DNA of 64,000 bases, taken from the NCBI GenBank assembly GCA_964527585.1, contig CAZGPE010000008.1, positions 9,105 to 73,104 of the forward strand. The letters run 5' to 3'. Shown here piece by piece: positions 51,775 through 59,461 of this stretch. Origin of the DNA: Fimenecus sp964527585 (GTDB taxonomy: Bacteria; Bacillota; Clostridia; Oscillospirales; Acutalibacteraceae). Within the stretch, counting starts at the first letter, position 1; every line of letters starts with the position of its first letter. Under the pieces are notes generated by a model that was given only the letters and a program-made list of their open reading frames with translations, was not told the DNA's origin and searched no databases. Position numbers and translations under genes: made by a program.

Positions 51775-52992
51775 ATGCGTAATTTTGAAAAATCTCATAA
51801 ACTTGACAATGTCTGTTACGATATTCGTGGACCTATAATGGACGAAGCTAACAGAATGTCCGAAAACGGTGTAAAAATACTCAAATTAAATATCGGTAAT
51901 CCCGCTCCGTTTAATTTTACGGCACCTGATGAAATAATACACGATATGATATATAATCTTCGTGATTCGGAAGGTTATTCGGATTCAAAAGGAATATTTT
52001 CGGCAAGAAAAGCAATAATGCAGTATTGCCAATTAAAAAAGATTCCGAATGTTGACATCAAAGACATATATACAGGAAACGGTGCAAGCGAACTGATTAC
52101 TATGTCGATGCAAGGATTACTTGATAACGGAGATGAAATTCTTGTTCCGGCTCCCGATTATCCGCTTTGGACTGCTTCCGTAACTCTTGCGGGCGGACAC
52201 GCTGTTCATTATATGTGTGATGAGCAAAACGAGTGGAATCCCGATATTTCCGATATTGAAAAAAAGATTACGGACCGTACAAAAGGTATTGTAATCATTA
52301 ATCCCAATAACCCTACCGGAGCTTTGTATTCCGAAGAAATCCTCCTCGAAATCGTTGAAGTTGCGAGAAAACACGGTCTTATCATATTTTCCGATGAGAT
52401 TTATGACAGACTTGTTATGGACGGACTTACACATATTTCTATCGCTTCTCTTGCACCAGATGTGCCTTGCGTAACCTTTAACGGACTTTCAAAGTCTCAC
52501 CGTATTGCAGGGTTCAGATGCGGTTGGATGGTAATAAGCGGTGATAAATCGAGAATTAAAGGATATATTGAAGGACTTAATTTGCTTTCGTCTATGCGCC
52601 TTTGTTCCAATGTTCCTTCACAGCAAATAATTCAAACCGCACTCGGCGGACATCAAAGCGTTGATGCTTTATTAACTCCGGGCGGAAGAATATACGAGCA
52701 AAGGGAATGTATTTATAATGCTCTCAACGAAATTGACGGCGTAAGTGTTGTCAAACCGAAAGCTGCTTTCTATATTTTCCCGAAATTCGATATTAAGAAA
52801 TTTAATATTAAAAGCGATGAAAAGTTTGTTCTTGATTTTCTTAAAAAGAAAAAAATTCTTTTGGTACAGGGTACGGCGTTTAACTATCCGACACCCGATC
52901 ATGTAAGAATTGTTTATCTTCCGAATGTTAAAGAACTTTCTACTGCCGCAAGCGAACTCTCGGATTTTCTTAAAGATTATTCGCAAGACTGA
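51775..52992 (+). CDS. PLP aminotransferase, alanine-forming (AlaA-like)
   Basis: This fold-type I class I aminotransferase has 405 residues, with NPNNPTGALYSEE, FSDEIYDRLV, and the PLP Lys240 in FNGLSKSHRIAGFRCGW. The start (KSHKLDNVCYDIRGPIMDEANRM) and overall layout match AlaA-type alanine aminotransferases, which move amino groups between glutamate and pyruvate. Substrate specificity is inferred from family resemblance. It stands alone behind a terminator. Confidence 0.85.
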   Translation: MRNFEKSHKLDNVCYDIRGPIMDEANRMSENGVKILKLNIGNPAPFNFTAPDEIIHDMIYNLRDSEGYSDSKGIFSARKAIMQYCQLKKIPNVDIKDIYTGNGASELITMSMQGLLDNGDEILVPAPDYPLWTASVTLAGGHAVHYMCDEQNEWNPDISDIEKKITDRTKGIVIINPNNPTGALYSEEILLEIVEVARKHGLIIFSDEIYDRLVMDGLTHISIASLAPDVPCVTFNGLSKSHRIAGFRCGWMVISGDKSRIKGYIEGLNLLSSMRLCSNVPSQQIIQTALGGHQSVDALLTPGGRIYEQRECIYNALNEIDGVSVVKPKAAFYIFPKFDIKKFNIKSDEKFVLDFLKKKKILLVQGTAFNYPTPDHVRIVYLPNVKELSTAASELSDFLKDYSQD

Positions 52993-52993
52993 T

Positions 52994-53238
52994 TTACAGA
53001 CTTATATCTAAAATCATCATTGTTAAAAATCCCGCAGTAAACGGTATAATGCAAGAGTTTTTCTTTTCGGTTTGCTTTGCATCGGGAATCAATTCATTAA
53101 CGCAAACATAATTCCTGCGGAAAAACCGCTTAAAATACTGTTGTGCTCTTTAAGGTTGTTTTTTAATAAAAACACAGATGCAGAACCGAAAGATGTTGCG
53201 ATAAAAGGAAGTAAAACATCTATTGCAAATTTCAGCAT
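52994..53238 (-). pseudogene. Remnant of a ZIP-family metal transporter
   Basis: On the minus strand, an ATG at 53238 after AGGTGTGA opens a frame of 49 residues: MLKFAIDVLLPFIATSFGSA... and ...LSGFSAGIMFALMN, ending at a TGA (53089-53091). The next frame continues the family pattern as ELIPDAKQTEKKNSCIIPFTAGFL..., then stops at 52994-52996. Together these match the first spans of ZIP (ZupT/GufA-like) transporters with a single frameshift. A full protein has about 260 residues, so most of the C-terminus is gone. The plus-strand frame over this stretch is a shadow. Confidence 0.72.
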
Positions 53239-53301
53239 TAAATCACACCTGAAAATAATTTCTATTTCATAATATTGAAAGATAATTTAATTGCTACTGA
53301 A

Positions 53302-53335
53302 AAAGCAGTTGTATCGGTTAAGATACAACTGCTTT
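53302..53335 (-). terminator. Terminator after the zinc-ribbon membrane gene
   Basis: AAAGCAGTTGTATC (53302-53315) and GATACAACTGCTTT (53322-53335) are exact complements; a T-rich stretch follows on the minus strand. Confidence 0.8.
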
Positions 53336-53360
53336 ACTTTTGTGAAAATGAATATTTTAA

Positions 53361-53702
53361 TTAGATTGCAGAGGATACGCTGAAAAGCATTAGAAGTAAT
53401 ACGAATAAAAAATATAAAACTATTAAAATCACTAATGTTATACATAAGGCTATAACACCCTTAATGAGTGATTTTGTTTTTAACGGATAATCGTTTTTTA
53501 TACACAATGCAATTAAAAGTGCAATAAGCGGAAAGAAAAATCCTATAAGTGCCAATAAGAAAGATTTTTTATCTTTAGTTTTTGTGGGAGTAAAAGGAAT
53601 GTTTTGAGTTGCTTCGGTTGTTCTTTTAATCGGCGAATATCCGCATCTTGAACATACTACCGAGTTTTCCTGTAATTCATTTCCGCAATTTTGACAGTAC
53701 AT
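53361..53702 (-). CDS. Zinc-ribbon membrane protein, unknown function
   Basis: This 113-residue protein starts with a zinc ribbon (MYCQNCGNELQENSVVCSRCGYSP), a polar linker rich in Thr/Lys, and then two membrane spans (FLLALIGFFFPLIALLIALC and VIALCITLVILIVLYFLFVLLLML). I do not recognise a named family. It is the last gene of an accessory minus-strand group with the other zinc-ribbon protein (22 bp upstream) and an HTH gene. A membrane-sensing or protein-binding role is possible only by analogy. Confidence 0.75.
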   Translation of the reverse strand: MYCQNCGNELQENSVVCSRCGYSPIKRTTEATQNIPFTPTKTKDKKSFLLALIGFFFPLIALLIALCIKNDYPLKTKSLIKGVIALCITLVILIVLYFLFVLLLMLFSVSSAI

Positions 53703-53724
53703 AAAACCTCTCCTTTGATTATTG

Positions 53725-54450
53725 TTATTCTTCGAAATATAATTGCATTTCTATATATGAATTATATAATCGGTTATCATATTCATTGAATTCCTCATTA
53801 AAACTGTTGTAACTTCCCGTAGGATTTATAACGGCATTTGTCAGATTCAAATAATCGGTATATAAGTTTTTTAATGCCGAATATGTTTTTTCGTATTTTT
53901 TCGGCGGATTATTTAATTCTTTCATAAGTGAAAGAACTTCTGCTTGATTTTTTTCGATTTCATAAATACTGTTTGAAAATTCTTCGTCGTCGAATAAATT
54001 ATCAAGAGAATCATTGAAATCGTTTAAGAATTTACCGTTTTGCATTGTAAATTTATCGGTTTCATCGCTTCGTCTTTTATAAATCGAGTTATACCAGACA
54101 TTCGAAATAAGATTTCCGGCATCTTCCGCTTTTTTACTTCCTTCAATAATTGCATTGTATGTCAAAATTATATCATTGTAATATGATTTTGATATTGCAT
54201 TAGGTATCTGAAATATACCGATAACAATCAAAAATGCCATTATAAATGCCAAAACAATTGATATGATTTTGAGTGTTTTTTTAACCTTACCGCTTGATTT
54301 GGAATTGTCGGGGTGGGTTGACTGAACGCTGTTAATAAAGTTTTCGGGATTAGGCAAAGTGTTTTTAGGAACGGGGGAACAGCAGTAAGGACAAAAATTT
54401 GCTTCGAAATCAATAGGCTTTCCACATTGCTGACAGAATATGTTATCCAT
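53725..54450 (-). CDS. Zinc-ribbon membrane protein with extracytoplasmic domain
   Basis: This 241-residue protein has an N-terminal zinc ribbon (CQQCGKPIDFEANFCPYC), a polar linker, one membrane span (IISIVLAFIMAFLIVIGIF, about 65-85) and a helical, acidic C-terminal domain of about 150 residues with many Asn, Asp and Tyr. The single span suggests the C-terminal part is outside the cell. ATG 54450 follows AGAGGA with suitable spacing; the ATG 6 bp upstream is too close. It resembles other two-part zinc-ribbon proteins in this group but no named family. Confidence 0.75.
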   Translation of the reverse strand: MDNIFCQQCGKPIDFEANFCPYCCSPVPKNTLPNPENFINSVQSTHPDNSKSSGKVKKTLKIISIVLAFIMAFLIVIGIFQIPNAISKSYYNDIILTYNAIIEGSKKAEDAGNLISNVWYNSIYKRRSDETDKFTMQNGKFLNDFNDSLDNLFDDEEFSNSIYEIEKNQAEVLSLMKELNNPPKKYEKTYSALKNLYTDYLNLTNAVINPTGSYNSFNEEFNEYDNRLYNSYIEMQLYFEE

Positions 54451-54483
54451 TTTCATTCCTCTTTTCTAAAAAAATAAATATAA

Positions 54484-55047
54484 CTATTTTTTTATTTCAA
54501 AAAACTCTTTGTTCGGTTGATTTGCGATGTTGTGTAAAAAATTATCGGAGTTATTTTCCTGAAAACATTCGCTGTCATTTTTTACAAAAGAAATATATCC
54601 GTTTTCAATTAAAAATTTCAACAGGGGATAGTTGTTAAATTCGAGCGCATAGTCAATAACGGTTTTGTTATATTCATCGGTATTAAAAATTATATCTTTG
54701 TTTTCGGCTATATAACTTTTCCATACAGAAGGGTTACTTGATGAAGCGAATTTATAATTAGTATATCTGTCTTCATTTGCCTGTGTAGATTTTCCCGCAC
54801 TGAGAAGTTCTTCGCAACTAACTCCCAAAAGTTCGGTGAAATAACCTAAATCTTCAATTTGAATACCGTTGTTTCCGTTTTTTATCTGAGAGAGTTTATT
54901 GGATTTTTTTGCAAGTTCTTCTTCTGTTAATTCAATATCGGAAAGTTTGAGCAGTTCTCTGCAAAACGCTCTGGTACTGTCATATTTTTTGTTAATAAGA
55001 TTTGCTATATATTCACCGATTTCGACATTTGTTGCTACTCTAAACAT
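54484..55047 (-). CDS. HTH regulator with ankyrin-like C-terminus
   Basis: This 187-residue protein has an N-terminal DNA-binding-like region (LTEEELAKKSNKLSQIKNGN, then IQIEDLGYFTELLGVSCEELLS, residues ~30-85) of XRE type. The C-terminal half contains NKTVIDYALEFNNYPLLKFLIENGYI, a single ankyrin-like repeat. I start at the ATG at 55047, with GAGGTG about 11 bp upstream; a longer frame to 55095 exists. It heads the zinc-ribbon cassette on the minus strand and may regulate it. Confidence 0.7.
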   Translation of the reverse strand: MFRVATNVEIGEYIANLINKKYDSTRAFCRELLKLSDIELTEEELAKKSNKLSQIKNGNNGIQIEDLGYFTELLGVSCEELLSAGKSTQANEDRYTNYKFASSSNPSVWKSYIAENKDIIFNTDEYNKTVIDYALEFNNYPLLKFLIENGYISFVKNDSECFQENNSDNFLHNIANQPNKEFFEIKK

Positions 55048-55229
55048 TCCGATTTTTTCACCTCTTGTGTTCTTATGAAAATTGTAACACTTCAAAATTT
55101 ATAAATATATATCATTTTTACATATAGAATTTCAAATGAGATTTTTATTTGTGAGGCGTGTATGGATTTAGCATATATATGAATGAAAAGTATATACTTT
55201 TTATAATTATGCGGTGAATAGAAAATAAA
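55048..55229. other. AT-rich intergenic stretch, nothing recognised
   Basis: This stretch lies between the HTH gene start and the terminator of the GH112 gene and is strongly AT-rich. I see TACAAT (rc of 55081-55086) as a possible -10 for the HTH gene but no convincing -35. No coding or RNA feature was recognised. Confidence 0.5.
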
Positions 55230-55267
55230 AAAAGCCAAACAGACAGGTAAATGTAAGTTTGGCTTTT
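55230..55267 (-). terminator. Terminator after the GH112 gene
   Basis: AAAGCCAAAC (55231-55240) and GTTTGGCTTT (55257-55266) form a hairpin with a 16-nt loop; on the minus strand a T-run follows. Confidence 0.8.
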
Positions 55268-55320
55268 ATTGTTATTGTGTTTTAATATTGATTTGTTAAC
55301 TTAAAGCGATGGCTTTGAAA

Positions 55321-57507
55321 TCAGATTTGATACCATTTGATTTCGTTTGCTTCTAAGCGCAAAGTGAATGAAGAACCGTCTCCGACAAACACGGTTGTTT
55401 CCTGCGGTTCATAGGTGTTGTTAACAACACAGTATTTACCGTTTTTAACATATGCGTGAACTTCAACATTGTAGTTGGTTGAATACCAGCGTTCGAGTTC
55501 ATCTTCTGCCGAAGCGCTCCAAAGAATTGCTCTGTAAAGTACACGGCTGTTTTTGAATGAATAGGGGAGACCGCTTATGTAAACGCCTCTGCCGTTTCCG
55601 AATTCTTTAACTGCCATTTGTACTTCTTCTGCGTGTCTGACAGCAAAGGGAAGTTCGGAAGCGTTTTGCATGAGAACTGTTGTTCCTTCGAGAGCAACGA
55701 TGTTTTTCTTGCCTTCACCGAAATCAACATCACCGTCTGCATCTGCAAGGATGAAATGATCACGGTGCTCTTCGGTATTATATCTTCTTGTATTTAGTGT
55801 TAAGCCGTTTTCTCTTTCAACACCGAGAATATCGTCAAGTTGGAAGAATTTTCCCTGCCACTGATGAGCGGCGGGTTCTCCGACGCCGATAAATCCGCCG
55901 CCGTTATATACGAATTTTCTTATAGCGGTTGTTATTTCTTCATCTTTCCAATATTCACCGCCTGATTGAGCGGTATCGGCATCGCCGACATTTATTATAA
56001 CATCAAAAGTTTCAAGAAGGGCCGGATCGTTCTTTATGTCATCGAAACTGATGAATTTAACATCAAACGGAGCACCGCTTAATGCCTCGATTATTCCGAA
56101 ATACGAATAATTCTGTCTGTAATAAAGTCCGTGGTGAACCATATGGTTGCCCCAAGCACGCATTTTGCCCCAACAGTTAAGGACAGCGACTTTTTTAACA
56201 CAGTAGGGCGTTACACCGCATATATTATCGTAAAGTGTTCTGAATTCATCGCATACATCTTTGATATAATCAACGAAATCGGGGAATTTGAGAGCAAGTT
56301 TAAGGTATCCGCCGTAACCGATACGGGAGATAGGACTTCTGAGAATCGCTCTTCTTGCGGTAATCCAGTTGACTTTCGCTTCTGTTATCGGATCTCCGCC
56401 TTCGTGGAATACATCAGGGAAGAAATAAGGTAAAAATCTTCCTTCTGTATATTTAACATTTTTAATATCACTGAAAAGTCTGAGGGTTGCACCGTTTCCG
56501 ACGCTTCCTACAACTGCATCAAGTCCGATGGAAGCAAATTCATCCATAAACGGTTCCATTCCTATCCAATGGTCGCCCATAAACATCATCGCTTCTTTTC
56601 CGTATTCGTGAACAATATCAACCATTTCTTTTGCGAGTTTTGCAACCTCACGCCTTTGGAAAGCTTGGAAATCTTTGAATTCTTTTGAAGGGACACGGTA
56701 AGTGTTGTTCATATAACCCTGATCTATTATATATTCGGGGCGGAAAGGATATCCGACTTCTTTTTCAAACTGTTCGAGAATATACGGGCTTACGGAAGCG
56801 GTATATCCGAACCAATCAACATATTTTTCTCTCGCAAGTTCATCGAATACAAGTGTAAACTGATGGAAAAATGTGGTGAATCTGACAACATCGACATAAT
56901 CGTGAGTGTCGAGGAATTTACGGAGCCTTTCCATTGAATGTGCTTTTGTTTTCGGCTGACGAACATCGAATGTGATTTGAGGTTCAATATCCCAGTTGTT
57001 AACTACCGCATTATACATATGGACCGGATCCCACATAATGTATGCAAGAAAACTTACGGTGTATTCATGGAAGGGTTTTGCCGAAATAACAACATTGCCT
57101 GTTTCTTCGTTGTATGACCAAGAACTTACGGGAACGGGTTGACCGGTTGTTCTGTCGATTACTTCCCACCATTTAGTTATATCATCACGGTTATTGACTT
57201 TAAGCATATCGGGATAAAGATGATCCATAAGATGAATTTCAAGTTTGTCCGATACAGCGGTGTGGAAAGGTGTCATTATATACATTTGCTGAACTTCGTC
57301 AAGGTTCGCTTTTGCCCATTCGTTGTCTTTACGGGTTGTGTAATATGTTGCATAAACTTTACCGTCCGCATCTTTTAACTCCTGAGGGAATTCGGTGCCG
57401 TCGCAGTCTCTGATAGCATCTGCGCCCCAAATATCCATTATTTCAAGAGTTTCTTTGATTACATCCATATCCGTGGGGATTGTAACTCTGCCTTTTTTGT
57501 TTGCCAT
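55321..57507 (-). CDS. GH112 beta-galactoside phosphorylase (LNB/GNB type)
   Basis: This 728-residue enzyme belongs to GH112, which splits galactosyl-beta-1,3-N-acetylhexosamines (lacto-N-biose or galacto-N-biose) with phosphate to give galactose-1-phosphate. The opening GRVTIPTDMDVIKETLEIMD and IWGADAIRDCDGTEF, the YYTTRKDNEWAKAN block and WWEVIDRTTGQPVPVSSW fit the family. The general acid is probably Asp312 in MFMGDHWIGMEPF, near the Asp313 I recall for the Bifidobacterium enzyme. Some GH112 members instead use galactosyl-rhamnose, so the exact substrate is open. There is no signal peptide, so it is cytoplasmic. It lies last in the GH136-like operon. Confidence 0.88.
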   Translation of the reverse strand: MANKKGRVTIPTDMDVIKETLEIMDIWGADAIRDCDGTEFPQELKDADGKVYATYYTTRKDNEWAKANLDEVQQMYIMTPFHTAVSDKLEIHLMDHLYPDMLKVNNRDDITKWWEVIDRTTGQPVPVSSWSYNEETGNVVISAKPFHEYTVSFLAYIMWDPVHMYNAVVNNWDIEPQITFDVRQPKTKAHSMERLRKFLDTHDYVDVVRFTTFFHQFTLVFDELAREKYVDWFGYTASVSPYILEQFEKEVGYPFRPEYIIDQGYMNNTYRVPSKEFKDFQAFQRREVAKLAKEMVDIVHEYGKEAMMFMGDHWIGMEPFMDEFASIGLDAVVGSVGNGATLRLFSDIKNVKYTEGRFLPYFFPDVFHEGGDPITEAKVNWITARRAILRSPISRIGYGGYLKLALKFPDFVDYIKDVCDEFRTLYDNICGVTPYCVKKVAVLNCWGKMRAWGNHMVHHGLYYRQNYSYFGIIEALSGAPFDVKFISFDDIKNDPALLETFDVIINVGDADTAQSGGEYWKDEEITTAIRKFVYNGGGFIGVGEPAAHQWQGKFFQLDDILGVERENGLTLNTRRYNTEEHRDHFILADADGDVDFGEGKKNIVALEGTTVLMQNASELPFAVRHAEEVQMAVKEFGNGRGVYISGLPYSFKNSRVLYRAILWSASAEDELERWYSTNYNVEVHAYVKNGKYCVVNNTYEPQETTVFVGDGSSFTLRLEANEIKWYQI

Positions 57508-57516
57508 AAAATTTCC

Positions 57517-58809
57517 TCACTTGTCTATTTTGATAATTATATTATTTTTGAGCGTTACTCTTCCGTTGCGCATTCTTTTACGCTTGAAAGGTACGCCTTT
57601 TCTTACAAAAAACTTATTATCCGCAACATATCCGTCCGGATTTTTAGTCGGACTTATTGTTCCGCCGAGATCGTCATAACTGAGATTATTGACAAAAGTG
57701 TTATGAACGGCTTGCTGTAAGCAGAACATAACGCATCCGCCTTCATTAAGCCGTGAATAGTTTGAATCGTATACGGTTCCGTCAGCCGAATCAAAATCAT
57801 AAGCCATACCGTCTTGGTTTAATTTTGTATCGACTACTTCATTAAATTTGAATACGGCGTTTTTACATTTCCACGGCCAAATAGCCGCCGCAACTTTTCC
57901 CATTCTTTTTTCCGGATATTTGTATATTCTGTCATTCATTTCGATTGCACAACTGTCTGCGGTATTATGTTCAACCGAAGGGGTGAGAGCATACATAGGC
58001 GTAATCGCATCGCCGCCCGCAAATTTTACGAAATTATTTTTTATTATGACATTTTCGTTTCCGTATTTTTTGAAATTTTCTTCGTTGAGTTCTTTTGAAG
58101 AAAATTTACTGTGATTATATGTGTATCCTACCGCAATTCCCCAACGGCTGACATTTTTTACAAAGCAGTTTTTAACGCTTATGCCGTCATATCTTGAAAC
58201 TCCCGTTTTTGTTTCGTTTTCGGGTTTAAGACAGGTCATATAAATTCCGCCGTTGTTCATATGTTTGTTATAGACATTTCCGTTAACATCGTGTATGAAC
58301 AGGTTATCGACTGTTATATTATGCAGGGTTCCTCTGTTTTGAGAAACAACCGCAAGTCCGGTTCGGTCGGTTTTATGTGCCCCGGAATACTCTTCGGGTG
58401 TTTTTTCGGGACCTTTATTAGTGATTTCTATGTTTTCGATTACAATATTTTCCGTATCGTAAAGTAAAACAGCCGATGAAACTTCGCCTTTATAAATATG
58501 TGTAGGGGAGTCAAGCGGATTTCCGTAATCCTGATACCAAATTCCCTTGCCGTTAGCCGAAATGCAGGGCATTGAACTTCCGTCTCCGTAAGAAGAAATT
58601 ACAATCGGATCGGAATTTATATCTCCGCAGTTTTTCAAATGTAAAAACTCATTTTCGAATACGGAATCTTTTTCGAGAAGTATTTTATCTCCGGCATTAA
58701 TTTCAAGAGTGTTGATTTTTTCAAGAGTCAAAAACGGGGTGCTTTCGCTTTTTCCGTTGTTTTTATCGTTTCCTTTAAGAGAGCTGATGTAATATGTTGT
58801 TGATTTCAT
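57517..58809 (-). CDS. Right-handed beta-helix protein, GH136 lacto-N-biosidase-like
   Basis: This 430-residue protein opens like many parallel beta-helix enzymes (TTYYISSLKGNDKNNGKSES, TPFLTLEKINTL) and repeats short strands such as NIVIENIEITNKG and GISVKNCFVKNVSRWGIAVG. The segment NQDGMAYDFDSADG places Asp333 and Asp340 seven residues apart, the spacing I recall for the two catalytic aspartates of GH136 (411/418 in LnbX). It pairs with a small helical gene upstream and a GH112 gene downstream, as in Roseburia and Eubacterium milk-glycan loci. There is no signal peptide, unlike the secreted enzymes. A pectate-lyase-like activity is an alternative. Confidence 0.6.
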   Translation of the reverse strand: MKSTTYYISSLKGNDKNNGKSESTPFLTLEKINTLEINAGDKILLEKDSVFENEFLHLKNCGDINSDPIVISSYGDGSSMPCISANGKGIWYQDYGNPLDSPTHIYKGEVSSAVLLYDTENIVIENIEITNKGPEKTPEEYSGAHKTDRTGLAVVSQNRGTLHNITVDNLFIHDVNGNVYNKHMNNGGIYMTCLKPENETKTGVSRYDGISVKNCFVKNVSRWGIAVGYTYNHSKFSSKELNEENFKKYGNENVIIKNNFVKFAGGDAITPMYALTPSVEHNTADSCAIEMNDRIYKYPEKRMGKVAAAIWPWKCKNAVFKFNEVVDTKLNQDGMAYDFDSADGTVYDSNYSRLNEGGCVMFCLQQAVHNTFVNNLSYDDLGGTISPTKNPDGYVADNKFFVRKGVPFKRKRMRNGRVTLKNNIIIKIDK

Positions 58810-59227
58810 TCTCGTATTCTTCCTCTCTTAATTTTTTTTCGATGATCATTCTTACTTCATAAAAGCAAAATTTATCTCCGCTGTATCTTGTGAAAAGATC
58901 ACGGTTGTTTTTATAAAAATATTTGGCATCTTTTTTGCCGATAGGTTTATAACTGTAAACTTTTTTTATTTCTTCGTTTTCGCTTGCAAATTCGAGTTTG
59001 AATCTCGTAAGCTCATAATCAAGATACATTTGCAAAGTAAATTGTTCAACACCGAAAACGGTTTCTCCTTTTTTGAGTTTTTCCGCTCTTTTTCGGTTTT
59101 CTTCACTGCATCTTAAAGCGACCGCATCCAATCCGTTGTCTTTAATAAGACCTAATTTTTCGGCGAATTTAAGGCAGGCGAGAGTATAATTTTTTTCTTT
59201 TTCGTCGGTAAAACAAAAATTATTCAT
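58775..59227 (-). CDS. Small helical partner of the GH136-like protein
   Basis: This 150-residue protein is mostly helical and charged, starting MNNFCFTDEKEKNYTLACLK, with no signal peptide or membrane span. It overlaps the beta-helix gene by 35 bp, so they are coupled. In split GH136 enzymes a separate helical subunit acts as a folding chaperone for the beta-helix part, and this gene has the right size class and place. The family link rests on context more than motif. Confidence 0.55.
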   Translation of the reverse strand: MNNFCFTDEKEKNYTLACLKFAEKLGLIKDNGLDAVALRCSEENRKRAEKLKKGETVFGVEQFTLQMYLDYELTRFKLEFASENEEIKKVYSYKPIGKKDAKYFYKNNRDLFTRYSGDKFCFYEVRMIIEKKLREEEYENEINNILHQLS

Positions 59228-59259
59228 AACCGTCTCCTAAAGTTATTTTTCCATACAAT

Positions 59260-59288
59260 ATAATACATTTTTTGTCTTCTTAATGCAA
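59260..59288 (-). promoter_or_regulatory. SigA-like promoter of the GH136-like/GH112 operon
   Basis: On the minus strand, TTGCAT (59283-59288), a 17-bp spacer and TATTAT (59260-59265). Confidence 0.7.
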
Positions 59289-59389
59289 GAGAAAAAGTAA
59301 TAATAACTTATCTTAAAATCCAAGTTGACCTTTTTAGCGTAAAAGAAAAAAATATTATCGGTGTTTTGAGAATATTTCGGAGTTTTTTC

Positions 59390-59432
59390 TTGTATTCGCT
59401 TTGACAATATATTAAAATAAAATCGGTATAAA
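59390..59432 (+). promoter_or_regulatory. Promoter region of the GH31 gene
   Basis: TTGTAT (59390-59395), 17 bp and TAAAAT (59413-59418) is one option; TTGACA (59401-59406) with TATAAA (59427-59432) at a long 20-bp spacing is another. The exact start site is unclear. Confidence 0.5.
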
Positions 59433-59461
59433 ATAACGCTTCTTTTATGGGGGATTAAATA

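Noticed and set aside
53072..53272. Plus-strand frame of 66 codons after the aminotransferase
   Set aside because: It is antisense to the ZIP remnant and has no recognisable pattern.
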